Assembly (NCBI RefSeq): GCF_001792775.2 | Contig: NZ_MLGE02000010.1 | Span: 1-64,000 of the forward strand | Source of the DNA: Staphylococcus pseudintermedius | GTDB lineage: Bacteria; Bacillota; Bacilli; Staphylococcales; Staphylococcaceae | DNA length: 64,000 bases | Direction of reading: 5' to 3' | Shown here: positions 29,775-39,481 of the stretch, piece by piece | How the letters are laid out: each line of letters starts with the position of its first letter | How positions within the stretch are numbered: the stretch's first letter is position 1 | The notes under the pieces: model-generated | Told to the model about the DNA's origin: nothing | Database searches by the model: none | The model's input: only the letters and a program-made list of their open reading frames with translations | Made by a program: the position numbers and the translations under genes

Positions 29775-30472
29775 CGATAAACCACCTCAACATCGCCTAT
29801 AAATGTTGAGACGAAGATATTGACGGTATAGTTTTCTGGTTTATGTTGTGATTGCATTAAAATGTTATTATTTTCAACTTTAAAACGCTGTTGATCTAAA
29901 GTGACATTGCCGTAAAATGCAGCCACATTCAAATTCACATTATAATTAAGGGGTACCACGACTTGCACTTTACCTACGATGTGACGAATGACGACATGGT
30001 TTTGCATTTTTAAATTCGCCGCTTTCGTCATATCCACAACTACGTCACCAATCCCATGTTGAATTTGCAAATCTTCCCATTTATAAACATAGACTGGTGT
30101 TTTTTGTTCGCCAAACCATTTTTGTTTGATGAATGAAGGGTTTTGCGCCGCATCTTCTGTTGATAATATTTCAAATGGTCGTCTTTTGTAGATCACATAG
30201 CGCACCGCAACGATAATCATAAACAAGAATAATATGACGAGTGTGTACTTATTAGATAATAATGTAAATAAAATCATTAATGCGCCAATCCAAAAGAATA
30301 GTAATCCACGCACTTTATGAAAGTAAATATAACCGACATACATTAAAATACTGCCTAATAATAAAACGAAGAGGAACCCGATTTTCTCAAAAAAGATATA
30401 GTAAAGGTTCGCAATAATCATTAGCGCAGTAAAAATAATGAGTAATTCGGTCGAAATATATTTTTGTGTCAT
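29771..30472 (-). CDS. vraT: VraT (YvqF/LiaF-like) regulator of VraS
   Basis: A 233-residue LiaF-type protein. Four N-terminal transmembrane segments occupy about residues 8-88. The C-terminal DUF2154 domain is beta-rich, with [17 protein letters not shown] and [18 protein letters not shown]. In S. aureus VraT (YvqF) is needed for the VraSR response. It lies between vraU and vraS. Confidence 0.93.
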   Translation of the reverse strand: MTQKYISTELLIIFTALMIIANLYYIFFEKIGFLFVLLLGSILMYVGYIYFHKVRGLLFFWIGALMILFTLLSNKYTLVILFLFMIIVAVRYVIYKRRPFEILSTEDAAQNPSFIKQKWFGEQKTPVYVYKWEDLQIQHGIGDVVVDMTKAANLKMQNHVVIRHIVGKVQVVVPLNYNVNLNVAAFYGNVTLDQQRFKVENNNILMQSQHKPENYTVNIFVSTFIGDVEVVYR

Positions 30473-30484
30473 ATTTCCACCTTT

Positions 30485-30874
30485 CTAGTATGCATACATT
30501 AAAGATTGAACAAAATCACATTCCTTTTTCATCAAACCTTTATCTTCTCTTAACTTGAGGAAGTAATTTTCCAATTGCGCATACTCTTTTTCAATTTCAT
30601 TCAAATCACTTTTAATCGAATTGATGTCTCCACCCTCAATCACTTTCGCACTTGAGAGATGATATTCATTCATTAAGTCGATATATTTATTTTCTAATTC
30701 AATCGTTCTTCTGTCAATCATCATCCGCATTTGGCATTTTTTGCGTTCGATATAAGCCATTGCACAGTCAATATTTTGAATTTTAATATCTAATCGATTC
30801 AAATATTGATGAAACAGTTGTTGATAAACCTCACGAAAAAACTTTTCAAAATAACTTTTTAATAGTTGTAACAT
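30485..30874 (-). CDS. vraU: VraU, first gene of the vra operon
   Basis: A 129-residue basic, helical cytoplasmic protein with extended coiled-coil character (IKSDLNEIEKEYAQLENYFL near residue 95). By position it is the staphylococcal vraU (orf1) preceding vraT. Its role in the stress response is unclear. A GAGGTGATT site precedes ATG 30874, and the operon promoter candidate lies 27 bp further upstream. Confidence 0.85.
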   Translation of the reverse strand: MLQLLKSYFEKFFREVYQQLFHQYLNRLDIKIQNIDCAMAYIERKKCQMRMMIDRRTIELENKYIDLMNEYHLSSAKVIEGGDINSIKSDLNEIEKEYAQLENYFLKLREDKGLMKKECDFVQSLMYAY

Positions 30875-30901
30875 TTTAGAATCACCTCTAACGTTACCCC
30901 T

Positions 30902-30930
30902 ATTATAAAATGGTTCTATAACCTTGATAA
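30902..30930 (-). promoter_or_regulatory. Candidate vra operon promoter
   Basis: On the minus strand a perfect TATAAT (30907-30902) is preceded at 17 bp by TTATCA (30930-30925), a 4/6 match to the -35 consensus. The -35 region lies inside the map terminator hairpin. A weak -35 would suit an activator-dependent, VraR-autoregulated promoter. Confidence 0.6.
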
Positions 30931-30951
30931 TAGGCTACAGAACCATTTCCC
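30907..30951 (-). terminator. map terminator
   Basis: AAATGGTTCTATA (30908 on) pairs with TACAGAACCATTT ending at about 30948. On the minus strand a T-containing tract (TTTTATAAT) follows, which doubles as the vra -10 region. Confidence 0.75.
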
Positions 30952-30971
30952 TTTAAGACTTAAGTCCGAAT

Positions 30972-31757
<786 letters not shown>

Positions 31758-31829
31758 TTATACAGTCCTTATTATAACAAAAAATTTTTGATATACTAAT
31801 AATGAACTACGAAACAGGAGATACGAACT

Positions 31830-32828
31830 ATGAAGGATAAATGGTATAAAAATTTAGTCGGTGCACGGACGCTTAAAACAGGGTTAGCTACTTTTCTTAC
31901 TGCGCTTTTTTGTTTGTCACTCGATCTCAACCCTATTTTTGCAATTTTATCAGCCGTCGTAACGATTGAACCCACTGTCAAAGCTTCCATTCGAAAAGGT
32001 TACAAACGACTTCCAGCCACAGTCATTGGTGCATTTATTGCTGTCGTCTGCACTTACTTTTTAGGTGATGACTCGGCACTCACTTATGGTTTGACTGCAA
32101 CTTTAACCATCTTACTTTGTATTCGCTTGAACTTACATGTCGGGATTACAGTTGCGACACTTACCGCTTTAGCAATGATTCCAGATATACACGAAGATTA
32201 TTATTTCAACTTTTTTTCACGCTTATTAACAGCCTTCATAGGATTAGGTACAGCAGGACTGGTGAACTTCATCATAATGCCACCGAAATATTACGACCAA
32301 ATCGATGTCCTTATTGAAAAAACAGAACGTGAAATTTACCATTTATTTGATACGCGGATGAAAGAACTGGTCATCGGCTTATTTCACTCTAAAAAAAGTG
32401 ATCAAGCGGTACAAAAATTGCATGTATTGAACGCACGGATTGAAGAATTACTCGGGTACCAAAAAGATGAATTGAATTATCATAAAAGTCGCAGTCAATC
32501 CGATGAATGGTTGCGTTTAAGACGGTTGACAAATCGCGCGCATGAAAATCGACTGATGATTACACATTTGTCGAATATTATTTATTTACCAAATGATACA
32601 ATGATGATTTTTACGGACGAAGAAAAAATTGCGATGATTTCGATATCACAGCGGATGGATCAAATTTTTAATTGTGGCACGTTTAAGCCGGAGAAAAAAG
32701 CAGCATCGACATTGAAGAACTCAGTGAAAGGTTTGAATGAGTTTGACGATAACCAAGTTAAAAGTCATACCATTTATGAGATTTTGTTAATTTATCGTAT
32801 TTTATTGTTGCGTTATAAAGTGAAATAG
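31830..32828 (+). CDS. FUSC/aromatic acid exporter family membrane protein (UPF0421)
   Basis: A 332-residue paralogue of the protein at 4405: five N-terminal hydrophobic segments to about residue 145 (GARTLKTGLATFLTALFCLS, then TVIGAFIAVVCTYFLG), followed by a basic helical cytoplasmic domain. The shared core is G-A-R-x-L-K-T-G near the N-terminus and NFI(I/V)MPPKYY-like sequence after the last segment. The position beside map matches the UPF0421 gene of S. aureus. The substrate is unknown. Confidence 0.85.
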   Translation: MKDKWYKNLVGARTLKTGLATFLTALFCLSLDLNPIFAILSAVVTIEPTVKASIRKGYKRLPATVIGAFIAVVCTYFLGDDSALTYGLTATLTILLCIRLNLHVGITVATLTALAMIPDIHEDYYFNFFSRLLTAFIGLGTAGLVNFIIMPPKYYDQIDVLIEKTEREIYHLFDTRMKELVIGLFHSKKSDQAVQKLHVLNARIEELLGYQKDELNYHKSRSQSDEWLRLRRLTNRAHENRLMITHLSNIIYLPNDTMMIFTDEEKIAMISISQRMDQIFNCGTFKPEKKAASTLKNSVKGLNEFDDNQVKSHTIYEILLIYRILLLRYKVK

Positions 32829-32879
32829 AGTGTATAAAAGTGAGTGCGAACCATTCATACACTTCTTATATAATGAACC

Positions 32880-33170
32880 GGGAATGGGACATAAAATTTT
32901 GATGCCATTGATGCATTTTCATCTAATTGCCTCATTTATCACCTTTTTAAATTCTCACAATTGCCCTTAATGGACTCGCGTTCCTAGGGGACTTGCCTCA
33001 ACTAGCCAACGCTTTATTGAGCTGTTAAATATGAATGAAGCGTTGGCGGATTTTCGGCTACGTCTGATCCCTCAGGAGTCTCGTCCATTTTAGCAATTTG
33101 AATTTAAATGCTGTGAATCAATGAAACGAGCTGATAAGATGAAACAATCAAAAATTTTTATCCCCATTCA
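32880..33170. repeat. TIR-bounded element with nested core module
   Basis: The left end is GGGAATGGGACATAAAATTT followed by TGATGCC; the right end is CAATCAAAAATTTTTATCCC followed by CATTC. The core module 32961-33097 runs from TTGCCCTTAATGGACTCGCG to TTTTAGCAA. Self-complementary blocks within it are GGAC/GTCC, TTCCTAGGGG/CCCTCAGGAG and CCAACGCTT/AAGCGTTGG. This is the clearest example of the two-layer structure. Confidence 0.78.
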
Positions 33171-33436
33171 CCTTAATTAATTTTATATTTCTATATTTTG
33201 CTTTTCGTTCATCGTAGGAGAGGGGCTCGGAAACTCAATGTCCTACCTCTGTTCTTTCAATTTTTAAACACTTTATTTTCAATGAGACTAACAGCAATGG
33301 GTCATTTAAAAATCTCTTTACGTTTGTTCGCTCCGGTGAAATGAGTGAATAACAATTTTGGTTTATATGAAAATCTGACCTCTTTTGCGTTCCTTCCCGA
33401 AAACTTTAAAACAAGTTCTATTCTCTACTTTAGCGT
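33171..33436. other. Gap without a recognisable gene
   Basis: About 265 bp between repeat elements. It contains GTAGGAGAGGGGCTCGG with a partial complement CCTACCTCTG, a weak hairpin that may be a decayed element end. No open frame with a ribosome binding site was seen. Confidence 0.4.
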
Positions 33437-33480
33437 AAAAAAATGGAGCAAGGCACTGCTATCGCTCACTCCATTTTGAA
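33437..33480 (-). terminator. Probable distal terminator of murT-gatD
   Basis: AATGGAGCAAG pairs with CTCACTCCATT. On the minus strand a run of seven Ts follows. The nearest minus-strand gene is gatD, ending at 33797; a repeat element lies between. Confidence 0.6.
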
Positions 33481-33566
33481 ATATGTATTTTATATAATGG
33501 ACACTACCGCAACACACTGCTGTCTCAAAAAGCTTCTAAGTGCACACTCAAAGTTATAAGAAAAAA

Positions 33567-33782
33567 ACACAATTCTTGATGTATTGAATCGCTTTATTCA
33601 CATAAACCTGCCTGCTTCTTTTAACAATTAACGTAAAATTGCCCCAATGGACGAGACTCTTGAGACTTCAGCCCCTAAGAACGCGAGTCCATTAAGGGCA
33701 ATTACAGTTAATATGAATGTTTAAATTTAGATAAAGGCAGGTTTATAGAATAACCTCATTAAAAATACATCAAAAATTGTGT
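33567..33782. repeat. Nested palindromic element with deleted core
   Basis: There are three concentric inverted repeats. The outer arms are ACACAATTCTTGATGTA (33567-33583) and TACATCAAAAATTGTGT (33766-33782). The middle arms are ATAAACCTGCCT (33602-33613) and its perfect complement AGGCAGGTTTAT (33735-33746). The core 33638-33703 runs from ATTGCCCCAATGGACGAGAC to AAGGGCAAT. Relative to the full module at 32961 the central 70 bp are missing. Confidence 0.75.
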
Positions 33783-33796
33783 CCGAGCCGCTAGAT

Positions 33797-34519
33797 TCAT
33801 TTTCTCTTACGCGCACGATCCACTAATACTTGTTTGGCTTGTTCTTCTTCCGCATTATCAATATGGAGTGGTTCGAACGGAATGCCTTTTCGTTCTGCAG
33901 CGGCTTTCAATAAATAGTCCGTCATCTCATGGTTTTTCGGTAAAATCGGCCCATGTAAATACGTCCCTAACAAGTTTTTATAATGAATCCCTTCTTTAAA
34001 GTCGGTATCATTATTACCGTAACCGTGCGTCACAGTGCCTAATGTATCATAATCATGGTACGTGCGACCGCCATGATTTTCAAAACCGACGATAGTGCCA
34101 AACGTATCACTTTCGATCACGATATCACCTGTTAGACGCTCTTTTTTTGATTCTGTATAAAAGTCTAAAATGTGTAAGCCTTCGAGTTCTTGCCCATCCG
34201 GTGTAATATACTTTTCACCCAAAAACTGGTATCCCCCACAAACTGTGAGACCCGGTAAGCCATCTTCTATTGCTGCTTTCAATTCCGTTTTAATTTTGCG
34301 TAGTGATTCCGTAGCCAAACTTTGTTCACGGTCACTTCCACCACCGATGAAGAAAATATCCGCTTTAGAAAGGTCGACATTCTCAGTATCATTTACATCA
34401 ACAACGTTAAGATGAATACCACGCTTTTTGGCACGATATTTCAACGCCATAATGTTGCCAATATCACTATATAAATTGAGTTTGTCTGGCATAAAATGAT
34501 AGACAGTGAGTTCATGCAT
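33797..34519 (-). CDS. gatD: Lipid II isoglutaminyl synthase, glutaminase subunit GatD
   Basis: A 240-residue class I glutamine amidotransferase-like protein that releases ammonia from glutamine for amidation of the D-Glu residue of lipid II. The catalytic residues are C94 in LTVCGGYQF and H189 in TYLHGPILP, matching the positions known in S. aureus GatD. It lies 1 bp downstream of murT, with which it forms the amidotransferase complex. The modification is needed for normal cross-linking and for beta-lactam and lysozyme tolerance. Confidence 0.96.
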   Translation of the reverse strand: MHELTVYHFMPDKLNLYSDIGNIMALKYRAKKRGIHLNVVDVNDTENVDLSKADIFFIGGGSDREQSLATESLRKIKTELKAAIEDGLPGLTVCGGYQFLGEKYITPDGQELEGLHILDFYTESKKERLTGDIVIESDTFGTIVGFENHGGRTYHDYDTLGTVTHGYGNNDTDFKEGIHYKNLLGTYLHGPILPKNHEMTDYLLKAAAERKGIPFEPLHIDNAEEEQAKQVLVDRARKRK

Positions 34520-34520
34520 A

Positions 34521-35831
34521 TTAATCGACCTCCTTAAATGAACGATTCAGTTGTTCGAGCATTGGTGCTAATGATGTGTAGTTCGGTATCGCAACTGTAA
34601 AACTGTTGTAGTCCATCGTCAGCGCCGTTGCTTTATAAATGTCTTTTTCTAAAATAATCGGTGCTGTCACTTCCGCAAGTTTTAATCGCAATTGCAATTC
34701 TTCCGCTCGTGAACCTGTTACAATGATTGCTTCTATCGTTTGTTCATTTAACTTTTCAAAGTCAGCATCATAAATCCATGACGTATCCCGACCATCAGCT
34801 GCAAAGTCGTTCAGGCTCAAGACATACACTTTTGATTCATCTAACTTTTCACCCATAGCAATCGATGCGTTCATGCCAGCCGGGTTTTTCGCCAAGTTAA
34901 TCAGTGCCTTTTTCTGTCCTTTTTCGAAATACTGCATACGACCATTATCTGAAGTATACGTTTCAAAACCTTTACGAATCGATGTATCACTTAAACCTAA
35001 TTCTCTTAATACTGTATATGCTGCAAGTGCATTGTATGCGTTAAAGTCACCTGCAATTTTCATATTAAAGGTCGTGTCATTGACCGTCATTTCAATAAAG
35101 GGGTCCACAGTAAATGAAGCAATCTCATATTGCGGTGTCTCTCGCTTAAAGCCACAATGACATGTGTAATGACCGAGTTGGTTATAATGAATGTGGGAAT
35201 AATTCAGCAGTGACCCACAGTTCGGACAATAACGACTCTCATTCATCGTGGACTGTTCAAATTCGTACGCATGGGCTTGCATCCCATAATATGTGACATG
35301 ATCACTTGCGATTTTCAAACGTGTCACAAATGGATCGTCAGCATTTAATAATAACTGAATGCCTTTATTTTCAATGGCTGAAATAATGCCATTTACCATA
35401 ATATCGATTTCGCCAAACCGGTCCATTTGATCTCTGAAAAAGTTTGTAAATACCATTTTAGTAGGTGTCATTTCATTTAAAACACGTGGAATAGAGCCTT
35501 CATCAATTTCAATGATGGCGATTTTCGTTTGAGGTGTCGATTGGACGATGAAAGCTGAAGTGATCCCAGCAGCCATGTTCGCACCTTCATTGTTATGAAT
35601 AATTTCGATATGATTTGCTTTAAGCGTATGACCGATTAAATTCGATGTCGTTGTTTTACCATTTGTACCACTAACAAACACGACTTCATCCACACGGCCA
35701 GCCAGTTTACGTAAAATATTTTGATCAATTTTGCGCGCAACTTGGCCTGGTAAATCTGTTCCTTTACGCCCTGTTGCACGACTTGCTTTTCTTGCGAGCT
35801 TTGCCATATTAATTGCTGTCCATTGTCTCAT
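34521..35831 (-). CDS. murT: Lipid II isoglutaminyl synthase, Mur ligase-like subunit MurT
   Basis: A 436-residue Mur ligase homologue that activates the D-Glu carboxylate of lipid II with ATP and uses ammonia from GatD. The P-loop is [10 protein letters not shown], a four-cysteine zinc ribbon is formed by YCPNCGSLL and TCHCGFK, and the C-terminal DUF1727 domain contains [14 protein letters not shown] with the catalytic Asp. ATG 35831 is chosen because the GGAGGAG site is too close to the ATG at 35840. It is divergent from ftnA. Confidence 0.96.
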   Translation of the reverse strand: MRQWTAINMAKLARKASRATGRKGTDLPGQVARKIDQNILRKLAGRVDEVVFVSGTNGKTTTSNLIGHTLKANHIEIIHNNEGANMAAGITSAFIVQSTPQTKIAIIEIDEGSIPRVLNEMTPTKMVFTNFFRDQMDRFGEIDIMVNGIISAIENKGIQLLLNADDPFVTRLKIASDHVTYYGMQAHAYEFEQSTMNESRYCPNCGSLLNYSHIHYNQLGHYTCHCGFKRETPQYEIASFTVDPFIEMTVNDTTFNMKIAGDFNAYNALAAYTVLRELGLSDTSIRKGFETYTSDNGRMQYFEKGQKKALINLAKNPAGMNASIAMGEKLDESKVYVLSLNDFAADGRDTSWIYDADFEKLNEQTIEAIIVTGSRAEELQLRLKLAEVTAPIILEKDIYKATALTMDYNSFTVAIPNYTSLAPMLEQLNRSFKEVD

Positions 35832-36027
35832 ATTCAACATTCTCCTCCGATTTCCTACAATATTATATCATGGTGACACAAATTACCAAATAAAAAGATA
35901 ATCGCTCAACATCGACTGACGACCGATGTACATTTTGATAAAAAACTCTTAATACAACGTTCTTTTGAATATTGTTCACAATATAGGGTACAATGAATAA
36001 ATACCAAAGATTTTAGGGGTGATTGAT

Positions 36028-36531
36028 ATGTTAAATGAAAAATTATTAAATGCATTAAATCGTCAAATGAACCATGAATTTTTTGCAGCACATGCTTATA
36101 TGGCGATGGCTTCTTACTGTGATTATCATTCGTACGAGGGCTTTGCGAATTTTTACATCCAACAGGCAAAAGAAGAACGTTTCCATGGTCAAAAAATTTA
36201 TGATTACATTAACGACCGTGGAGAACAAGCCGTTTTCAGTCAACTTGACGCACCAAAAGTTGAGTTCAACAGCATTCTTGAAACATTTGAAGACGGTTTA
36301 AAACAAGAGCAAGATGTGACACACCGTTTTTATGATTTATCTGAAATTGCACATGAATATAAAGATTATGCGACAATTTCATTTTTAAATTGGTTTTTAG
36401 ATGAACAAGTGGAAGAAGAATCAATGTTCGAAACACACATCGATTATTTAAAACGTATTGGTGATGATTCAAATGCGCTTTATCTTTATGAAAAAGAATT
36501 AGCGGCACGTAAATTTGAAGTTGAAGTATAA
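36028..36531 (+). CDS. ftnA: Ferritin FtnA
   Basis: A 167-residue non-haem ferritin that oxidises and stores iron in a 24-mer shell. The ferroxidase ligands E17, E50, H53 and E94 are at canonical positions, with a Gln/Glu pair near 126-130. The start is ATG 36028 after AGGGGTGA; the GTG at 36019 lies inside the ribosome binding site. In S. aureus ftnA is repressed by PerR; I did not find a clear box in the 190-bp gap with murT. A terminator follows. Confidence 0.94.
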   Translation: MLNEKLLNALNRQMNHEFFAAHAYMAMASYCDYHSYEGFANFYIQQAKEERFHGQKIYDYINDRGEQAVFSQLDAPKVEFNSILETFEDGLKQEQDVTHRFYDLSEIAHEYKDYATISFLNWFLDEQVEEESMFETHIDYLKRIGDDSNALYLYEKELAARKFEVEV

Positions 36532-36564
36532 ACAATCCTTATAGACCAAATTTACTTTCCGCAT

Positions 36565-36606
36565 AAAAGGCTAGGTAAACACCCTTGTAACCTAGCCTTT
36601 CTTTCT
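36565..36606 (+). terminator. ftnA terminator
   Basis: AAAGGCTAGGT (36566-36575) pairs with ACCTAGCCTTT (36590-36600), followed by CTTTCT. Confidence 0.88.
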
Positions 36607-36819
36607 ACAGATATAGAACATGGCTTTCTGGCAAAAATCCCCTACTGAATGCTAAACTGGACAAATTTGTACTTAACTTGTTCTCATTTCTTGATTGGTT
36701 TCAAATACCGAGAATGAAATCTTATTCATTTTTCCACAAACCGCTTCAACATCATCTTATTTTTATCTCTCGTCCAAATGTGCTAATATTTAGCTATTAT
36801 TTTGAAAGGAAGTATGGCT

Positions 36820-37380
36820 ATGATGGAAAATAGTTTTGTTGCGCTCGATTTTGAAACTGCCAATTATAAACGGACGAGCATTTGTTCAGTCGGTATGGTG
36901 AAAGTTGTCGCCAATGAGATTGTAGAAACTTTTTATACGTTAGTAAATCCGAATGATTTTTTTGCAGCACGTAATATTGAAGTTCACGGTATTCAAGCAA
37001 AAGACGTACAACATTCGCCAAATTTTGCGTACGTGTATCCCTACATGATGCAATTTATAGGCGATCTTCCAGTCGTTGCACATAATGCCGCCTTTGATAT
37101 GTCAGTCCTGCACGCCAGCATCCAAGCAGAAAACCTCATCACGCCACCAATGACTTACTTTTGTTCATATCAACTCGCAAAAAGGACGGTATCTGCACGT
37201 CGCCATGGCTTAAAACATATGATGTCTCATTTCAATCTTGATTTTCATGGTCATCATGATGCTTTAAATGACGCGAAAGCCTGTGCAATGATTACGTATC
37301 GTTTGCTGAAACACTATCCTAGCCTTAACAATGTCCTCCAAGTTTATGGCAAGCAACTGACTGATAAAGATATGTTATAA
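36820..37380 (+). CDS. 3'-5' exonuclease, DnaQ/DEDD family
   Basis: A 186-residue single-domain DEDDh exonuclease resembling the epsilon proofreading domain. Exo I is [11 protein letters not shown], Exo II is [12 protein letters not shown], and Exo III is [14 protein letters not shown]. Stand-alone proteins of this type are usually assigned to DNA repair or RNA trimming, and the partner here is unknown. Three ATGs lie close together (36814, 36820, 36823); 36820 has the best spacing from AGGAAG. It is convergent with dinB, with a 6-bp overlap of the reading frames. Confidence 0.85.
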   Translation: MMENSFVALDFETANYKRTSICSVGMVKVVANEIVETFYTLVNPNDFFAARNIEVHGIQAKDVQHSPNFAYVYPYMMQFIGDLPVVAHNAAFDMSVLHASIQAENLITPPMTYFCSYQLAKRTVSARRHGLKHMMSHFNLDFHGHHDALNDAKACAMITYRLLKHYPSLNNVLQVYGKQLTDKDML

Positions 37381-38445
37381 AAAGTCATAAATCGTCATGT
37401 TTCTGAAAAAGGCATCTTGCAAACCGCCTGCCGTCACACCGACTAAACGAATCGGGACTTCTGCTTCTTTCAATTCATAATATAAATCATATGCAATGCG
37501 ATATATTTCATCGGCATCTTGGACAGGCGTGATTAAACTTTGTTGCTTGGAAAAATTTTCAAAGCGATGTGTTTTAATTTTTACTGTGACCGTACGTCCT
37601 GCCTGATTCATTTTTTCGAGACGCTGTGCAATTTTCTCGCTTAACATTTCTATTTTTTGTAAAATTTCTTCGTCATCGTTCGTATCGAGTGAAAATGTCC
37701 GTTCCGCCCCTACAGTTTTCCGAATTCTTTCCGCTTTTACTTCTCTATCATCATAGCCGCGTACACGTTGATATAACTGATGTCCTCGTTTACCGAATAA
37801 ATAGACCAGTTCGCGCTCAGATTTTTCGTATAAGTCTTGACCATTATAAATCCCTTTTGCATGCATTTTTTCTTTTGATGCTTTGCCAATACCTGGAAAG
37901 TCACCGATATCGAGTTGCATTAATATGTCGTGTACATTTTGGTAATCAATTACCGTCAGACCATTTGGCTTGTTCATCCCACTTGCGAGCTTTGCTAAAA
38001 ATTTATTATAAGATACACCTGCGCTCGCTGTCAGTTGTGTTTGATTATAAATATCGCGGCGAATATATTCCGCAATTTTTGAAGCTGGGAGGTCTGGACG
38101 AACAAGTTCTGTAATATCCAGATAGGCTTCATCAAGTGAAAGCGGCTCGACCAATTCAGTATAACTTTTAAATATTTCCATAATTTGTTGTGATACTTCA
38201 CGGTAGGCTTCAAACCGTGGTGTGACATAATAACCATTCGGACACAGTTGATAAGCACGCGCCATGGGCATAGCTGAATGAACACCAAAGGCACGCGCTT
38301 CATAGGATGCTGTAGAGACAACACCGCGTCCACTCGCTTTACCACCGACAATGACTGGCTTGCCTCGTAAACTCGGATGATCTCTCACTTCGACTTGTGC
38401 GAAGAAAAAGTCCATATCAATATGAATGATTCGCCGCTCTTTCAC
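37375..38445 (-). CDS. dinB: DNA polymerase IV (Y family)
   Basis: A 356-residue translesion polymerase. The palm acidic residues are in [12 protein letters not shown] and [10 protein letters not shown], the thumb helix-hairpin-helix region is [17 protein letters not shown], and the little finger domain forms the C-terminus. There is no UmuD-like neighbour. The tail beyond residue 340 lacks an obvious QLxLF clamp-binding motif, although SKQQSLI near residue 305 and the C-terminal MTIYDFL are candidates. A GGAGGGG site precedes ATG 38445. Confidence 0.94.
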   Translation of the reverse strand: MKERRIIHIDMDFFFAQVEVRDHPSLRGKPVIVGGKASGRGVVSTASYEARAFGVHSAMPMARAYQLCPNGYYVTPRFEAYREVSQQIMEIFKSYTELVEPLSLDEAYLDITELVRPDLPASKIAEYIRRDIYNQTQLTASAGVSYNKFLAKLASGMNKPNGLTVIDYQNVHDILMQLDIGDFPGIGKASKEKMHAKGIYNGQDLYEKSERELVYLFGKRGHQLYQRVRGYDDREVKAERIRKTVGAERTFSLDTNDDEEILQKIEMLSEKIAQRLEKMNQAGRTVTVKIKTHRFENFSKQQSLITPVQDADEIYRIAYDLYYELKEAEVPIRLVGVTAGGLQDAFFRNMTIYDFL

Positions 38446-38549
38446 ATAAGCCCCTCCTTTCTATCTCTTCATTTTTATCCACTTTTTGATTGCCCTTTCA
38501 AAAACAAAGAACCTTCACACGCCAGTAAAAACGCGGAAGATCCATCCTA

Positions 38550-39092
38550 TCAATGTGCAGTTCGTTCAGCTGGTTTTTTGCGAGAAACCAATAACCCTGC
38601 TTCAGTCATTTCAATATATTGTGCTTTTTTATCTCTTAACGCTAAAAAGACTAAGTAGAACGACAATAGGCTATAACCCATATAAATCGCAAACGTAAAA
38701 ATAATCGACGTATAGGGCATATTAATAAATACAATAAACAACAACATCCCAACTAACGCAACGGGCATTAACATCACAGTAGAAAATGTCATTCGGTTGA
38801 AGTAATATTGCGGAAGAAATGTTAATAAGACACCGTTTTTCACCTGGTAACGACGTGTCTTCACGGACATTATTTTGAGTAATATCGTCTTAATCCCTTC
38901 ATGACATAACACTGTCACTAAAAATCCAATGATTCCTATGAAAAGGTTGGTTGAAAAGTGTTGCTCTTGTAATGAAATTGCCGCCATCGACCATTTGTAA
39001 CTTAATACAATGAACGCAAGAATGACAATAAATTGAAGTAATAAAAAACGTTTCATGATCTGTTGATTTTGAAATAGATCAATTTTATACAT
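38550..39092 (-). CDS. DUF3267 membrane protein, protease-like fold with altered motif
   Basis: A 180-residue protein with four hydrophobic segments in the DUF3267 layout, a family resembling site-2 type zinc metalloproteases. The position where HExxH is expected reads CHEGIKTILLK, so the second metal-binding histidine is replaced by Lys. Activity as a protease is therefore doubtful. The basic C-terminus ends SRKKPAERTAH. It is the last conserved gene before the accessory radical SAM insertion. No function is known. Confidence 0.72.
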   Translation of the reverse strand: MYKIDLFQNQQIMKRFLLLQFIVILAFIVLSYKWSMAAISLQEQHFSTNLFIGIIGFLVTVLCHEGIKTILLKIMSVKTRRYQVKNGVLLTFLPQYYFNRMTFSTVMLMPVALVGMLLFIVFINMPYTSIIFTFAIYMGYSLLSFYLVFLALRDKKAQYIEMTEAGLLVSRKKPAERTAH

Positions 39093-39172
39093 GCATTCAC
39101 CCTCTTATGATGTATCGTTAGGCTTCATGGTCATTCTTATTATACCCTAGCTATGCAAGCAAATTGTAAGAC

Positions 39173-39271
39173 TTAAGCCCTAAATTTATCCCATCGATCA
39201 CAATGTTCATTTACTTCCATATTCATGAGGTGTTGAAGACACATTTCAGCTAATAGTTTAGCACTTTTCAT
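39173..39271 (-). other. Orphan short open frame, possible gene remnant
   Basis: A 32-codon frame starting MKSAKLLAEMCLQHLMN and ending DRWDKFRA. The same frame stays open upstream to 39328 (reading KGDILCKIEIFQNL), with protein-like composition but no usable start or ribosome binding site at any candidate codon. It may be the tail of a gene whose 5' part was lost when the neighbouring insertion formed, or chance. The rest of the gap 39093-39400 holds nothing I can name. Confidence 0.25.
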
Positions 39272-39403
39272 CAGATTTTGAAATATTTCAATCTTACAGA
39301 GGATATCTCCTTTTTGCTTCAACTCCAAATATCATTTATATAGTAGGACCATTCATAGATATTGATTTGCATACATTTGACATCGTTTTGCTCATTGATT
39401 AAG

Positions 39404-39435
39404 TGCAAAAAAGACACTTATATGTTATAAGTGCC
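39404..39435 (-). terminator. Terminator of the radical SAM-MFS cassette
   Basis: CACTTATA (39415-39422) and TATAAGTG (39426-39433) flank a 3-nt loop. On the minus strand TCTTTTTTG follows. It lies 47 bp after the MFS stop codon. Confidence 0.85.
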
Positions 39436-39481
39436 TCATCATGTGATTATATGGACTGTAGAAAAATGCACACATGAAATG

